64,000 bases of DNA, taken from Streptomyces sp. GS7 (lineage in GTDB: Bacteria > Actinomycetota > Actinomycetes > Streptomycetales > Streptomycetaceae). The notes beneath the pieces were generated by a model that was not told where the DNA came from, did not search any database, and saw only the letters and a list, made by a program, of their open reading frames with translations. Shown piece by piece: positions 1-9,898 of this stretch. The stretch is from positions 7,968,501 to 8,032,500 of the forward strand of contig NZ_CP047146.1 in NCBI RefSeq assembly GCF_009834125.1, read 5' to 3'. Position 1 is the stretch's first letter. Every line of letters begins with the position of its first letter. The translations under genes were made by a program, and so were the position numbers.

Positions 1-1235
1 TCCACGACGTTGTGGGCCGCGATACCGCCGCCGAGCGCGCCGAAGACGATGACGTCCCGTACGGGCAGCGGGGCGGGCGTGTCGGAAGCGAGGACGTTCA
101 GCGGGCCCCACAACGCCTTCGGGGAGCCGCCGTTGACGTAGTCGCCGGCGTCCGCGTTCAGCACATGCGCCACCGGCGTCCGGGCCGCCGGCGGAAAGGC
201 GAACAGGTCGGTCTTCGCGACGGGCGGGCGCCGCCGCGGCCACCAGAGCGCCGCCGCCCCGCCGCCCGCGGCGAGCACCGCACCGCCCGCCGCGGCGCCG
301 ATCAGCAGCCGGCGGCGGGACACCGGCGGCCCGGCGTCCGTACCCGCCGTCAGCGTGGTCAGCTCGTGGATGCCGCTCTCCCGCTCCTTGATGTCCTGGG
401 CCACCGGCCCGCGCCGCCAGGCCCGTTCGGCGCCCCGCGGCGGGGCGAAGGCGGTGGCGATCTGCGCGGGCGCGGGGCGGGCCGCCGCCTCCTTGGCGAG
501 CAGCGGCGCGATGAGCACGCGGAGCGCTTCCGGGACGCCGGAGAGATCGGGCTCCTCGTGGACGACCGCGTACTGGACGGCGGCGATGTGGCTGCCCTCG
601 TAGACCCGCTTGCCGGTCGCCGCGTACGCCAGGACGGCGCCCAGCGAGAAGATGTCGGCGGGCGGGGCGACCCGGCGGCCCAGGACCTGCTCGGGGGCGC
701 CGTAGCCGGGGGTGACCGGGACCTGGCCGGTGGTGGTGAGGGTCAGACCGTGCTCGGGCCGGGCGATGCCGAAGTCGATGATGCGCGGACCGGACGAGGT
801 GAGCACGATGTTCGGCGGCTTGAGGTCGCGGTGGATCAGGCCCGTGGCGTGGATGTCCGCCAGGGTGAGCGCGAGGGACGCGGCCAGCGCGCGCACCGCC
901 GCCTCGCCGAACGGGCCGTACGCCTCCACCGCCTGGTCGAGCGTCGGACCGGCCAGGAACTCGGTGGCGATCCACGGCCGCCCGCCCTCGGTCTGCGCGC
1001 CCAGGACGTTCGCCACGCCCTTGCCGGTGACCGCCCGCGCCGCCTGCGCCTCGCGGACGAACCGCTGCGCGAGCTGGGTCTCGTGGGCGAGTTCGGGCCG
1101 CAGCACCTTGACCGCGGCGACGGTGCCGGCCGCGTCCTGGCCGACGTAGACCTTGCCCATACCGCCTTCGCCGAGCACGCCGAGCAGACGGTACGGGCCG
1201 AGGCGGAGCGGGTCGCCGGTGCCGAGGGGTTTCAT
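1..1235 (-). CDS. Membrane serine/threonine protein kinase (C-terminus off the left edge)
   Basis: A Hanks-type Ser/Thr kinase; 411 N-terminal residues are visible and the frame is still open at base 1. The Gly-rich loop GEGGMG lies at residues 22-27, the ATP-anchoring lysine is K43 (AVKVLR), the catalytic loop HRDLKPPN is at 135-142 and the metal-binding DFG is at 154-156. The kinase ends near residue 270. A Pro-rich linker and one hydrophobic segment at about 307-328 follow, so the kinase is cytoplasmic and the truncated C-terminal part extracellular. The start is the ATG at 1233-1235; no strong Shine-Dalgarno sequence is seen. It follows the next kinase gene in the same direction after 55 bp, so the two are probably co-transcribed. 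The ligand of the outer domain cannot be judged because it is cut off. Confidence 0.93.
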   Translation of the reverse strand, partial: MKPLGTGDPLRLGPYRLLGVLGEGGMGKVYVGQDAAGTVAAVKVLRPELAHETQLAQRFVREAQAARAVTGKGVANVLGAQTEGGRPWIATEFLAGPTLDQAVEAYGPFGEAAVRALAASLALTLADIHATGLIHRDLKPPNIVLTSSGPRIIDFGIARPEHGLTLTTTGQVPVTPGYGAPEQVLGRRVAPPADIFSLGAVLAYAATGKRVYEGSHIAAVQYAVVHEEPDLSGVPEALRVLIAPLLAKEAAARPAPAQIATAFAPPRGAERAWRRGPVAQDIKERESGIHELTTLTAGTDAGPPVSRRRLLIGAAAGGAVLAAGGGAAALWWPRRRPPVAKTDLFAFPPAARTPVAHVLNADAGDYVNGGSPKALWGPLNVLASDTPAPLPVRDVIVFGALGGGIAAHNVV

Positions 1236-1290
1236 GGCATGGGGGCTTTCTGGCGGAGGGACGTGCCGGCAGCGGGCCGGCAGGTGCCGG

Positions 1291-4200
1291 TCACTGGAGC
1301 GGGAACGCGGCGAGGTAGTGGCCGCCGACCGCGAGGACCACCTTGGCCGCCTCGTGGGCGGCGAAGCGGTCCGCGGAGGTCTTGTACGTGTGGGCGGTCA
1401 GGTGCGAGGAAAGGCCGACCGCCCGGAGCACGCCCTCGGCCTTGCTGTGGACGTAGACGTGGCCGGGGCCGACGACCGGTGGGTCGTAGACGGCGGACCG
1501 TCCGGCGTCGCCGCCCTGCTGGGTCCAGCGCACCGCGCCGCTCGCCGCGTCGAACGCGACGGCGCCGAGCCCCTTCTCCACCGCGTACAGCACGCCGCCC
1601 TTGAGCGTCGGCGGCCCGTAGGTCTTCCCGGGGCGGGCGGCGGAGCTGTCCCAGGCCGGCGTGCCGTCGCTCAGCCGCAGGGCGCGCAGCGGCCCGTTGC
1701 CCAGGTAGACGTGGCCGGCGTCGGTGGCCAGTTGGGGCCGTACCAGGTCCCGGCCGACGGCGAACGGCCGGTCCCAGGCGAGCGCGCCGGTGCGGGTGTC
1801 CCGGGCCTGGGCGCGGATCTTCCCGTCGTTGGTCTCGAAGAGCAGGACGAGGCGGTCGCCGGCGGCCTGGGCGGCGAGGTGGTAGAGGCGGAGGGATCCG
1901 ACCCACTTGGCCTTGGGCGGGCGGTCCGGCAGCCGCTGCCGCCAGCGCACCGTGCCGCGCGCGCGGTCGACGGCGGCGACGGACCAGGTCTGCCTGTCCG
2001 GCTGGAAGTAGATGTCATTGCTCGGGCCCGTGCAGGCCACCACGTAGAAGGTGTCGGCGGTGACGCAGAGCAGCTGGTTGAGCTGGGTGACGCCGTTGAA
2101 GTCGGCGAGTTCGACGGCCGGTTGGCCCGCCTTTCCGGTGGCGGGGTCGATCGGCACGATCCGCAGCGGGGCGTCGGCGCCGGCCTGGCCGATGGAGGGC
2201 AGGCCGTAGAGGCGGGTGCCGTCGCAGGCGACCTCCCAGCCGCCCAGGTCTCCGTCGGCGATCCAGCGGACGGTCCCCGCCGCCGGGTCGAAGCCGGCCG
2301 GCCCCTGGGCGGCGAACACCATGCCCAGGTCGCCGAGGGCGGCCGGTGGCGCGGGATTGCCGGGCGTCGCAGACCGGTCCGGCTCGGCGATCTGCCTCTG
2401 CCAGAGCGAGTCCAGCTTCTTCCTCGCGAGCGGCGGCACCGTGGGGCCCGGCGACGGCTTGGTGTACGAAGCCCCCTGGGGCTGTGGGCCGCCCGAGGAG
2501 AGCCAGGCCCACAGCCCGGCGCCGGCGCCCGCCAGCCCGAGCGCCGAACCCGCCCCGGCCGTCAGCAGACCGCGGCGGGAAAGGCCGCGCCGGCCGGCCT
2601 CCGCCGGGACCGGCGGCAGGGTGGCGGCGTCCGCCGGAGCGGGCAGCCGCTCCGGCCGGACCTGCCAGACCTCGCTCGCCCGCCCGCCGATCAGCGCCAG
2701 CAGCGCGTCCGGCAGATGGTCGGCGAACTCCCCGTCGCCGTCGTGGAGTCGGTCGGCCAGCTCGGTCGTGGTGGGCCGTTGCGCGGGGTCCTTGGACAGG
2801 GAGCGGGTGAGCAGCGGGACCAGGGCGCCGGGGACCCCGGTGAGGTCGGGGTCCCCGTAGCGCACGCGGTAGAGCAGGTCGGCCGGCCGGCCGCCGCCAA
2901 AGGGGCCGCGCCCGGTGGCGGCGAACACCAGCACCCCGGCGAGCGCGAACACGTCGCCGGCCGGGGTGTGTTCCTGCCCGGCGGCCTGCTCCGGCGACAT
3001 GAACGCCGGGGTGCCGACCGCGGCGCCGGTGTGCGTCAGCCGCTCGTCGCCGATGGCGCGGGCGATGCCGAAGTCGATGACCTTCGGGCCGTGCGCCGTG
3101 ACCATGATGTTGGACGGCTTGAGGTCGCGGTGCACCACATCGGAGCGGTGCAGCTGGCCGAGCGCCCCGCACAGCCCGGCCCCCAGGGCTCGTACGGCCC
3201 CCTCGGGCAGCGGGCCGCCCCGCTCCACCGCCTCGTCGAGCGGCGGGCCGAGGACGTACTCGGTGGCCAGCCAGGGCGTTTCGGCGGCCGGATCGGCGTC
3301 GACGACCTGCGCGCCGTAGCGCCCGCCGATGACCCGGGCGGCGTCCGCCTCCAGCCGGAACCGGGTGCGGAACTCGGCCTCCCGGGCGATCCGGGCGTGC
3401 ATCGTCTTGATCGCCAGGGTCCGGCCGCCCGGCGAACGGGCCAGATAGACGGTGCCCATACCGCCGCTGCCGAGGCGGGCGATCGGCCGGTACGGGCCGA
3501 ACCCGGCCGGGTCGTCGTGAGTGAGCGGGAGCGGCACGGGCTTCAGTCCTGGCGGGGGGGTGGGGAACGCCGGGCGGGGGGCGGGGGACACCGGGCGGGG
3601 GGCGGGGGACGGCTGTCGGTGGCCGGGGGACATCGGCAGCGTGGCGCCGGCCGGCACCGGGGTCTCGGCGGGCGGGGCGGGGGCGGGCGCCGCGGGGACC
3701 GCACGCTTCTCCTCAGGGAGGTTCACCGCCAGCAGCGCGGCGGACTGCCGGGCCAGCGCGGCGATCACCCGGCCGGGCAGCCAGCCGGGGCCGAGGGCCG
3801 CGGCGGCGCGGTCCGCCGGGGCGTCGGCGACGGCGGCCGGGCGCGCGGGAGCGGCAGCGGGTGCCGCCGCGGATACGGCGGCGGGTACCGCGGCGAGCAC
3901 CGCCGTGGCCCGGTCCCCCGGCCCCTCCGTCCCGGCCGGTCCCCCCGTCCCGACCGTTCCCCCCGTCCCGGCCGGTCCGACCGTCCCGGCGGCCGGGGCC
4001 AGCGCGTCCAGCAGCTCCGCCGGCCGCGGCCGGGCAGCCGGGTCGCGCGACAGGCAGGCGCCGACCAGCGCCCGCAACCCGGCCGGGATCTCGTCCCGTT
4101 CGGGCACGGTGTGGCCGGTCGCGGCGTACGCCAGCGTCGCGCCCAGCGCATACACGTCCCCCGCCGGCAGCGGCCGCTCCCCGGCGGCCTGCTCGGGCGG

Positions 4201-4758
4201 CAGGCTGCCCGACTCCAGCCCCGGCAGCCCGGAGCGCGGCGTGCCGTCCGCGGCGGCCGCACGGACGGCGCCGAAGCAGGTCAGCCGGGGCCCGTCGGCG
4301 GCGAGCAGCACCGCGGCCGGGCAGACCCCGGCATGAGCCAGGCCCTGCCCGTGCCCGATGGCCAGCGTCTCCACGAGGGCGGCGCCCATGGCCCGAACGG
4401 TGCGCTCCGGCAGCGGCCCGCCGTGCGCGGCGAGGGCCGCCGGCAGCGGCAGCACGGGCAGATAGGGGCGGGCGTGCCAGGGCGGCTCGCCCGGTGCGGC
4501 GAGTTCGGTGGCCGGCGCCGACCACCGTCCGAGCAGATAGCGGGAGGTCTCCGCCTCGGCCAGGAACCGCCCGGCGTCCGCGCCCGGCAGCGGCAGGCTG
4601 ATCAGGACCGCGCGGTCGCCGTCCGCGCTGCGCGCCACGTAACGGCGCTCGGGTACGGGCACCGGCGAGGCGGCGTCGTCCAGCGCGGTCAGCACGAGGT
4701 ACGGCCCGATGGCGTCGAACCGCCGCGGCTCGCCCGTCGGCGCGTCATGCGGCTGCAT
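1291..4758 (-). CDS. Tandem pseudokinase-kinase membrane receptor with PQQ-like propeller domain
   Basis: 1155 residues. Residues about 14-255 have kinase-like organisation but no catalytic apparatus: where HRDLKPSN is expected there is AHAGVCPAAV (141-150), and the DFG position reads CFG. A Pro/Ala-rich linker (about 256-415) joins this to a complete kinase at about 420-672, with loop GSGGMG at 430-435, K451, HRDLKPSN at 543-550 and DFG at 562-564. One membrane segment lies at about 729-753. Some 400 extracellular residues follow, with repeated AxxxGxxxW-type strands typical of PQQ/WD-like beta-propellers. The active kinase is clear; the first domain as a pseudokinase is my reading of the missing residues. 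It is upstream of, and co-directional with, the next kinase. The start is the ATG at 4756-4758. Confidence 0.93.
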   Translation of the reverse strand: MQPHDAPTGEPRRFDAIGPYLVLTALDDAASPVPVPERRYVARSADGDRAVLISLPLPGADAGRFLAEAETSRYLLGRWSAPATELAAPGEPPWHARPYLPVLPLPAALAAHGGPLPERTVRAMGAALVETLAIGHGQGLAHAGVCPAAVLLAADGPRLTCFGAVRAAAADGTPRSGLPGLESGSLPPEQAAGERPLPAGDVYALGATLAYAATGHTVPERDEIPAGLRALVGACLSRDPAARPRPAELLDALAPAAGTVGPAGTGGTVGTGGPAGTEGPGDRATAVLAAVPAAVSAAAPAAAPARPAAVADAPADRAAAALGPGWLPGRVIAALARQSAALLAVNLPEEKRAVPAAPAPAPPAETPVPAGATLPMSPGHRQPSPAPRPVSPAPRPAFPTPPPGLKPVPLPLTHDDPAGFGPYRPIARLGSGGMGTVYLARSPGGRTLAIKTMHARIAREAEFRTRFRLEADAARVIGGRYGAQVVDADPAAETPWLATEYVLGPPLDEAVERGGPLPEGAVRALGAGLCGALGQLHRSDVVHRDLKPSNIMVTAHGPKVIDFGIARAIGDERLTHTGAAVGTPAFMSPEQAAGQEHTPAGDVFALAGVLVFAATGRGPFGGGRPADLLYRVRYGDPDLTGVPGALVPLLTRSLSKDPAQRPTTTELADRLHDGDGEFADHLPDALLALIGGRASEVWQVRPERLPAPADAATLPPVPAEAGRRGLSRRGLLTAGAGSALGLAGAGAGLWAWLSSGGPQPQGASYTKPSPGPTVPPLARKKLDSLWQRQIAEPDRSATPGNPAPPAALGDLGMVFAAQGPAGFDPAAGTVRWIADGDLGGWEVACDGTRLYGLPSIGQAGADAPLRIVPIDPATGKAGQPAVELADFNGVTQLNQLLCVTADTFYVVACTGPSNDIYFQPDRQTWSVAAVDRARGTVRWRQRLPDRPPKAKWVGSLRLYHLAAQAAGDRLVLLFETNDGKIRAQARDTRTGALAWDRPFAVGRDLVRPQLATDAGHVYLGNGPLRALRLSDGTPAWDSSAARPGKTYGPPTLKGGVLYAVEKGLGAVAFDAASGAVRWTQQGGDAGRSAVYDPPVVGPGHVYVHSKAEGVLRAVGLSSHLTAHTYKTSADRFAAHEAAKVVLAVGGHYLAAFPLQ

Positions 4759-4926
4759 GCGCCCTCTCCCCCTCTGCCCCTGTTCCGCCCGTGCCGTGCC
4801 CCCGGCAACGGCCCACAGAGCCTACAAGGGCACACCGCGCGCCCCGGAGGGGCATCCAACTCGGCCCGCCGCGGCAGGAGTTCGGGGCGGGCCGAGACCC
4901 GCGGCGGGCGGGGGGGCGGGGGCGCG

Positions 4927-5412
4927 TCAGGCGGGTGAGCCGCCCGGGGCCGGGGCGTCGGCCCCGGCACCGGCGTCGCGCGGTTCCCCGTACGCCACCA
5001 GGGTCAGCACCAGCATCGCCAGCACCACCATCATCGCGAGGAACGCCACCCAGCCGACCAGCCCGATGGCGAACGCCCCGAGCACCCCGTGCACCACGGC
5101 ACAGGCGATCAGCACGATGCGCGCGAACCCGCCGGGCGCGCGGTCGCGCAGCGCGCTGCGGAGCAGTACCACCGCGCAGAAGGCCAGGAAGGCGCCGAAG
5201 ACCCCGCCGCCGACCCACGCCCCGGCGGACATCGCGCGCGGCTGGAGCCCCGCGAGCGACATCTGCTGCCGGTCCACCACGATGCTCAGGATCCAGTTCA
5301 GCAGCAGGATCCCGGCCGCCTCAAGGATCAGGACCACCGCCGCCGCCAGAGCCACCGGTCTGCGCGCCACCACCCCGCCCACCCCACTTCCACCGTCATC
5401 CGCCGTCATCAC
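4927..5412 (-). CDS. Small integral membrane protein, unknown function
   Basis: 161 residues with four predicted membrane segments: about 18-46, 66-88, and two closely spaced ones in 97-142. The tail is short, Gly/Pro/Ala-rich and hydrophilic. I recognise no catalytic motif. It lies just upstream of the kinase gene, in the same direction with a gap of 168 bp, so it may be expressed with the kinase pair. The start ATG is doubled (Met-Met), and either codon could be used. Codon bias matches its neighbours, which supports it as a real gene. A role as a sensor accessory protein would be only a guess. Confidence 0.75.
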   Translation of the reverse strand: MMTADDGGSGVGGVVARRPVALAAAVVLILEAAGILLLNWILSIVVDRQQMSLAGLQPRAMSAGAWVGGGVFGAFLAFCAVVLLRSALRDRAPGGFARIVLIACAVVHGVLGAFAIGLVGWVAFLAMMVVLAMLVLTLVAYGEPRDAGAGADAPAPGGSPA

Positions 5413-5811
5413 GAGCCGTTACCAGGAGTACAGAAGGCATCAGGCACGCTACTAACGGGTAACTGTGAGAGCAAGGGGTGTGCACGACCCCGTCCGGACC
5501 CGCGCCGGCGCGTCCGCACGCGCCGTGCCCACCCGAAAACTTTCACTCGCCCATTCGTAGGGACTCCACAAAGAATTGACGGTCCGCCGGACGTCCGCAG
5601 TTCGAGACCTAGGCCACACCGTGCCGCGAGCCGGAGCCCTGGAATCCGGGCCTACCCTGGGATTCCAACGGACTTTGGTCCCTCACCATCGCCGCGTGCA
5701 CGCTCCGTGTGGGCAAGCTCACCCCAGGGAACGGGTCGGCACGCGGTGTCGCCAGTCCCTAAACTCGCTGCGTTCAGTGTGTTGCGGCGTAGCGCCAAGG
5801 AAGGACCCATC
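5413..5811. other. 399-bp intergenic region between the membrane protein and accA
   Basis: No gene is supported here, although a long open frame runs through it in phase with the downstream carboxylase. A TTGACG at 5576-5581 could be a -35 box but has no convincing -10 at the right distance. The region is slightly less GC-rich than its flanks, as expected for a divergent promoter region serving the carboxylase to the right and the membrane gene to the left. Confidence 0.5.
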
Positions 5812-7581
5812 GTGCGCAAGGTGCTCATCGCCAACCGTGGCGAAATCGCTGTCCGCGTTGCCCGGGCATGCCGGGACGCCGGGATCGGGAGCGTAGCCGT
5901 CTACGCCGAGCCGGACCGGGACGCCCTGCACGTACGGGCGGCGGACGAGGCATACGCCCTGGGCGGTGACACCCCTGCCACGAGCTACCTGGACATCGCG
6001 AAGGTCCTGCAGGCCGCCGCCGATTCCGGCGCGGACGCGGTCCACCCCGGCTACGGCTTCCTCTCGGAGAACGCCGAGTTCGCCCAGGCCGTCCTCGACG
6101 CGGGCCTGACCTGGATCGGCCCGCCCCCGCACGCCATCCGCGACCTCGGTGACAAGGTCGCAGCGAGGCACATCGCGCAGCGCGCCGGTGCCCCGCTGGT
6201 CGCCGGCACCCCCGACCCGGTCTCCGGCGCGGACGAGGTCGTCGCCTTCGCCGAGGAGCACGGCCTGCCGATCGCGATCAAGGCGGCCTTCGGCGGCGGC
6301 GGTCGCGGCCTGAAGGTCGCCCGCACCCTCGAAGAGGTCCCCGAGCTGTACGACTCCGCGGTCCGCGAGGCGGTCGCCGCCTTCGGCCGCGGCGAGTGCT
6401 TCGTCGAGCGCTACCTGGACCGCCCGCGCCACGTCGAGACCCAGTGCCTGGCGGACAAGCACGGCAACGTCGTGGTCGTCTCCACCCGCGACTGCTCGCT
6501 GCAGCGACGTCACCAGAAGCTCGTCGAGGAAGCCCCCGCGCCGTTCCTCTCCGACGAGCAGAACGCCGAGCTGTACCGCGCCTCCAAGGCCATCCTCAAG
6601 GAGGCCGGCTACGAGGGCGCCGGCACCTGCGAGTTCCTCGTCGGCCAGGATGGCACCATCTCCTTCCTGGAGGTCAACACCCGCCTCCAGGTCGAGCACC
6701 CGGTCACCGAAGAGGTCACCGGCCTGGACCTGGTCCGCGAGATGTTCCGCATCGCCGACGGCGAGGAACTGGGCTACGACGACCCGGCGGTGCGCGGCCA
6801 CTCCTTCGAGTTCCGGATCAACGGCGAGGACCCGGGCCGCAACTTCCTGCCCGCGCCCGGCACGGTCACCACGTTCGCCGCGCCGTCCGGCCCGGGCGTC
6901 CGCCTGGACGCGGGCGTCGAGGCCGGCTCGGTCATCGGCCCGGCCTGGGACTCCCTGCTGGCCAAGCTGGTCGTCACCGGCGCCACCCGCGCGCAGGCCC
7001 TCCAGCGCGCCGCCCGCGCCCTGAACGAGTTCCAGGTGGAGGGCATGGCCACCGCCATCCCGTTCCACCGCGCGGTCGTCAAGGACCCGGCGTTCGCCCC
7101 CGAACTGGACGGCTCCGCCGAGGCGTTCACCGTCCACACCCGCTGGATCGAGACCGAGTTCGTCAACGAGATCCCGCCGTTCGCCGCGCCCGGCGGCGAG
7201 GAGGCCGAGGCGGACACCCGCGAGACGGTCGTCGTCGAGGTCGGCGGCAAGCGCCTGGAGGTCTCCCTGCCGTCCTCGCTCGGCATGCCGCTGGCCCGTG
7301 CCGCGGTCGCCGGCGGCGCCAAGCCGAAGCGCAAGGCCGCCAAGAAGTCGGGCAGCGCCGCCTCCGGCGACGCCCTCGCCTCGCCGATGCAGGGCACCAT
7401 CGTCAAGGTCGCCGTCGAGGAGGGCCAGCAGGTCACCGAGGGCGAACTGGTCGTCGTCCTGGAGGCCATGAAGATGGAGCAGCCCCTCAACGCGCACCGC
7501 TCCGGCACCATCAAGGGCCTCACCGCCGAGGTCGGCGCCGCCCTCACCTCCGGCGCGGTCATCTGCGAGATCAAGGACTGA
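5812..7581 (+). CDS. accA2: Acetyl-/propionyl-CoA carboxylase alpha subunit (biotin carboxylase plus biotin carrier domain)
   Basis: This subunit carboxylates its own biotin with ATP and bicarbonate and passes the carboxyl group to a separate beta subunit to make malonyl- or methylmalonyl-CoA. The 589 residues contain the biotin carboxylase N-domain ([16 protein letters not shown] near the start), the ATP-grasp loop GGGGRG at about 161-166, the EHPVTE active-site region, an Ala/Lys linker and a C-terminal biotinyl domain with EAMKMEQPL; the biotinylated lysine is K554. The start is the GTG at 5812-5814 behind AAGGAAGGA (5797-5805). The much longer open frame beginning at 5089 would overlap the gene on the other strand and is rejected. 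Length and layout match Streptomyces AccA2. A strong bidirectional terminator follows. Confidence 0.97.
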   Translation: MRKVLIANRGEIAVRVARACRDAGIGSVAVYAEPDRDALHVRAADEAYALGGDTPATSYLDIAKVLQAAADSGADAVHPGYGFLSENAEFAQAVLDAGLTWIGPPPHAIRDLGDKVAARHIAQRAGAPLVAGTPDPVSGADEVVAFAEEHGLPIAIKAAFGGGGRGLKVARTLEEVPELYDSAVREAVAAFGRGECFVERYLDRPRHVETQCLADKHGNVVVVSTRDCSLQRRHQKLVEEAPAPFLSDEQNAELYRASKAILKEAGYEGAGTCEFLVGQDGTISFLEVNTRLQVEHPVTEEVTGLDLVREMFRIADGEELGYDDPAVRGHSFEFRINGEDPGRNFLPAPGTVTTFAAPSGPGVRLDAGVEAGSVIGPAWDSLLAKLVVTGATRAQALQRAARALNEFQVEGMATAIPFHRAVVKDPAFAPELDGSAEAFTVHTRWIETEFVNEIPPFAAPGGEEAEADTRETVVVEVGGKRLEVSLPSSLGMPLARAAVAGGAKPKRKAAKKSGSAASGDALASPMQGTIVKVAVEEGQQVTEGELVVVLEAMKMEQPLNAHRSGTIKGLTAEVGAALTSGAVICEIKD

Positions 7582-7602
7582 CCCGGCGGCACACCGCCGA
7601 CA

Positions 7603-7642
7603 GGAACGGGCGCCCGGCAGCCAGCCGCCGGGCGCCCGTTCC
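7603..7642. terminator. Bidirectional terminator between accA2 and the esterase gene
   Basis: An inverted repeat with a 16-bp perfect stem (7603-7618 with 7627-7642) and an 8-nt loop lies exactly between two convergent genes. It has no long T-run, as is usual for Streptomyces terminators. Confidence 0.8.
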
Positions 7643-7645
7643 CGT

Positions 7646-8830
7646 TCAAGAACTCCCGACCACGTCCTCCGGGAACGTCAGCGACCTGCTCATCCACTGC
7701 AGCGCGGCGGGCAGTTCGCGCCGCCAGGTGGCGAAGTTGTGGCTGCCGTGGTCGAGGATGATCGAGTCGGCCTTCATGGGCGGTTTGACCGCGGCCAGGA
7801 ACGCCTTCGCCGCCGGGTAGTTGGGCTCGCCCGCACGGCTGGTGCCGATCAGCACGTTCACCTGCGGGGCGGGCAGGTTCTTCAGCCGCCACATCAGATC
7901 GTGCTCCTCGCGGCGCCGACCGCGGTCCTTGCCGTCGCCGAAGAGGTTGCCGGTGGTGGGGTCGTCGGAGACCTTGTAGTCGGGCGAGAGCGCCGCCGCC
8001 GCGGTGTACGTACGGGAGTGGATCATGGCCAGCTGGAGAGCGCAGCTGCCGCCCGAGGAGTAGCCCATGACGCCCCAGGCGCCCGGATCGGTGCCGACGC
8101 GGTAGTGCGACCGCAGCGCGTCCGGCACGTCGCTGGCGAAGAACGTCTCGGCCTGCGGGCCGCCGGGCACGTCGACGCACTGGGTGTCGCGCGGCGGCGC
8201 GATGGTGGGCCGCAGCATGACGATGACGGTCGGCTGCATCTTGCCGCTGCGGATCAGCTGGGACGCGGTCTCCGGCAGCCGCAGGTGCTGGCCCAGCAGG
8301 AATATCCCGCCCGGGTAGCCGGCGAGCGCCACGATGACCGGGAACCGCTGGCGGGCGTACTGCTTCTGGAAGTACTGCGGCGGCAGGTAGACGTACGCCG
8401 GGTTCACCACCCGGGTCCGCTTGCCGACGATCTTCACGGTCTCGACCTTGCCGTTCTTGTCCGGCGGCCCCGTGGGGATCCCGTGCACCTTGTCCAGGCC
8501 CTCGGGGCCGGACGCCTGCACGAGCCCCTTGGACGGGTCCCCGGCGGGCCCCGCCTTGCCCTGGTCGCCCCACTTGCCGACGGCGGCCGGCGCCCCGTCG
8601 TAGAGGCCGAGCAGCTCGTGCCAGGAGGCGTAGAACTCGAAGTTGGCGTTCACCCCGAGCCCGAGCGCCGCCACGATGCTCAACTGGGTCGCGGCGATCA
8701 GGCCGAGCCGCCCCAGCACCGCCCGCGGCCCGCGGCCCGCGAACCGCGGCCACATCCAGACCGTGAGCCCCACGCAGACCACGGCGACCGCGATCATGGC
8801 GTACAACAGCGACCGGCTGGTCAGTCCCAT
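7646..8830 (-). CDS. Membrane-anchored esterase D/antigen 85-like alpha/beta hydrolase
   Basis: 394 residues. Two or three hydrophobic segments occupy roughly residues 8-65, followed by an extracytoplasmic alpha/beta hydrolase domain of the esterase D/antigen 85-like family. The nucleophile elbow is GYSSGG and the likely catalytic histidine is in DHGSHNFATW near the C-terminus. The start is the ATG at 8828-8830, preceded by a GGGGAA-type ribosome site. A larger in-frame extension upstream lacks hydrophobic or domain character and is left out. The family includes mycolyltransferase relatives and general esterases; Streptomyces has no mycolates, so an esterase acting outside the membrane is the safer call. 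The gene converges on accA2 and diverges from the TetR gene. Confidence 0.88.
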   Translation of the reverse strand: MGLTSRSLLYAMIAVAVVCVGLTVWMWPRFAGRGPRAVLGRLGLIAATQLSIVAALGLGVNANFEFYASWHELLGLYDGAPAAVGKWGDQGKAGPAGDPSKGLVQASGPEGLDKVHGIPTGPPDKNGKVETVKIVGKRTRVVNPAYVYLPPQYFQKQYARQRFPVIVALAGYPGGIFLLGQHLRLPETASQLIRSGKMQPTVIVMLRPTIAPPRDTQCVDVPGGPQAETFFASDVPDALRSHYRVGTDPGAWGVMGYSSGGSCALQLAMIHSRTYTAAAALSPDYKVSDDPTTGNLFGDGKDRGRRREEHDLMWRLKNLPAPQVNVLIGTSRAGEPNYPAAKAFLAAVKPPMKADSIILDHGSHNFATWRRELPAALQWMSRSLTFPEDVVGSS

Positions 8831-9181
8831 GGCATGTTCCCCAGGTGTCCGGGATATTCCGGCTGTTCCCGGATATCCGTACGCAGCGCGCTCGCCCCGC
8901 CGGTCCCTACGGCGGCCGGTCGCCACGCAACGTGTTCCAGCGGCCTCCGGAAGCCCCCGGAAGACCTCATTGCGCCAGGTTTGATGGCCCTTGGAACGGT
9001 GACGTTGCGGCCTTTCCGAGGAGTTCGGCCAGCCGTCGGCCGCGGTACCCCGGAGCGTCACCCGCCGGCCGCCGCCCGTCCACCGGGCCTCGGGGGCGTA
9101 CGTCCCGGCCCGGTCGCCGCCGGTGCGATGGCATCCTGGACGCATCCGGGCGGGACCGGCCAGGTCGAGGAAGGACGGGCG
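8831..9181. other. 351-bp divergent intergenic region (esterase/TetR)
   Basis: No gene is supported. An imperfect repeat pair, GGATATTCC near 8852 and GGATATCC near 8871, includes 6-bp inverted arms GGATAT/ATATCC (8852-8857 and 8873-8878). It could be an operator in front of the esterase gene, perhaps for the divergent TetR protein. Nothing else stands out. Confidence 0.35.
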
Positions 9182-9832
9182 ATGGCGACCGAGACGGCAG
9201 GGCAGCGGCGGGCAGAGCGGGCCGCGGCGGCGCACGCACCGGCGGGGGCGCCCACCGTACGCCCCATGCGGGCCGACGCGCGCCGCAACTACGAGCGGCT
9301 GCTGACCGAGGCCCGTACGGCCTTCACGGAGCACGGCACGGACACCTCGCTGGAGGACATCGCCCGCCGCGCGGGCGTCGGCATCGGCACGCTCTACCGG
9401 CACTTCCCCAACCGCACCGCCCTGATGGGCGCGGTCTTCCAGGGCGAGGTCGATGCCCTGCTCGCCTACGCCAGGGAACTGGCCGACGCACCGCAGCCGT
9501 GCACCGCGCTGGTCGACTGGCTGCGCGCGATCATCGCCCACGCCAGCACCTACCGGGGCCTGTCCCGGGCCCTGATGACGGCGTCGGCCGACGAGTCCTC
9601 GGGGATGGCGCGGTGCAGCGTGCCGATGCGGGAGGCCGGCGGCGCGCTGCTGGCCCGCGCCCAGCAGGCCGGCGCGGTCCGCCGTGACGTCGGCATCAAC
9701 GACCTGATGCAGCTCACCAACGGCATCGCCCTGGCCGCCGAGGAGTCCCCCGACGACCCGGAGCTGCCCGACCGGCTGCTGACGCTGACGCTACGGGGGC
9801 TCAAGGCGGGCGCGGCGGGCGCGGGGGTCTAG
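9182..9832 (+). CDS. TetR/AcrR-family transcriptional regulator
   Basis: 216 residues. After a short Ala-rich N-terminus, a TetR helix-turn-helix occupies about residues 38-80, with the recognisable core ARRAGVGIGTLYRHFPNR. The C-terminal ligand-binding part carries no hint of its ligand. The start is the ATG at 9182-9184 behind an excellent GAGGAAGGA (9167-9175), six bases upstream; longer in-frame extensions have no support. The gene diverges from the membrane esterase, so the usual TetR arrangement would have it control itself and perhaps that esterase. This target is inference. Confidence 0.93.
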   Translation: MATETAGQRRAERAAAAHAPAGAPTVRPMRADARRNYERLLTEARTAFTEHGTDTSLEDIARRAGVGIGTLYRHFPNRTALMGAVFQGEVDALLAYARELADAPQPCTALVDWLRAIIAHASTYRGLSRALMTASADESSGMARCSVPMREAGGALLARAQQAGAVRRDVGINDLMQLTNGIALAAEESPDDPELPDRLLTLTLRGLKAGAAGAGV

Positions 9833-9898
9833 GTCCTGTCGGGTACGGCAGGGCCGGGGAAGCCTTGCCGCGACGGCCGCCCGGCCGCGCCCGGCCGC

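Noticed and set aside
12..4938. Very long plus-strand open frames (530 and 1261 codons) opposite the kinase genes
   Set aside because: Products are Arg/Gly/Pro-rich without domains. The minus-strand genes show clear kinase motifs and the expected codon-position GC pattern; the plus frames are GC-driven shadows.
5089..5811. 241-codon in-frame N-terminal extension of the carboxylase
   Set aside because: The extension is low-complexity, overlaps the membrane-protein gene, and the GTG at 5812 has a good ribosome site and starts exactly at the conserved biotin carboxylase N-terminus.
5719..7497. 592-codon minus-strand frame across accA2
   Set aside because: It is exactly antisense to a highly conserved gene, its product is Gly/Asp/Val-rich without a domain, and it has no ribosome site.
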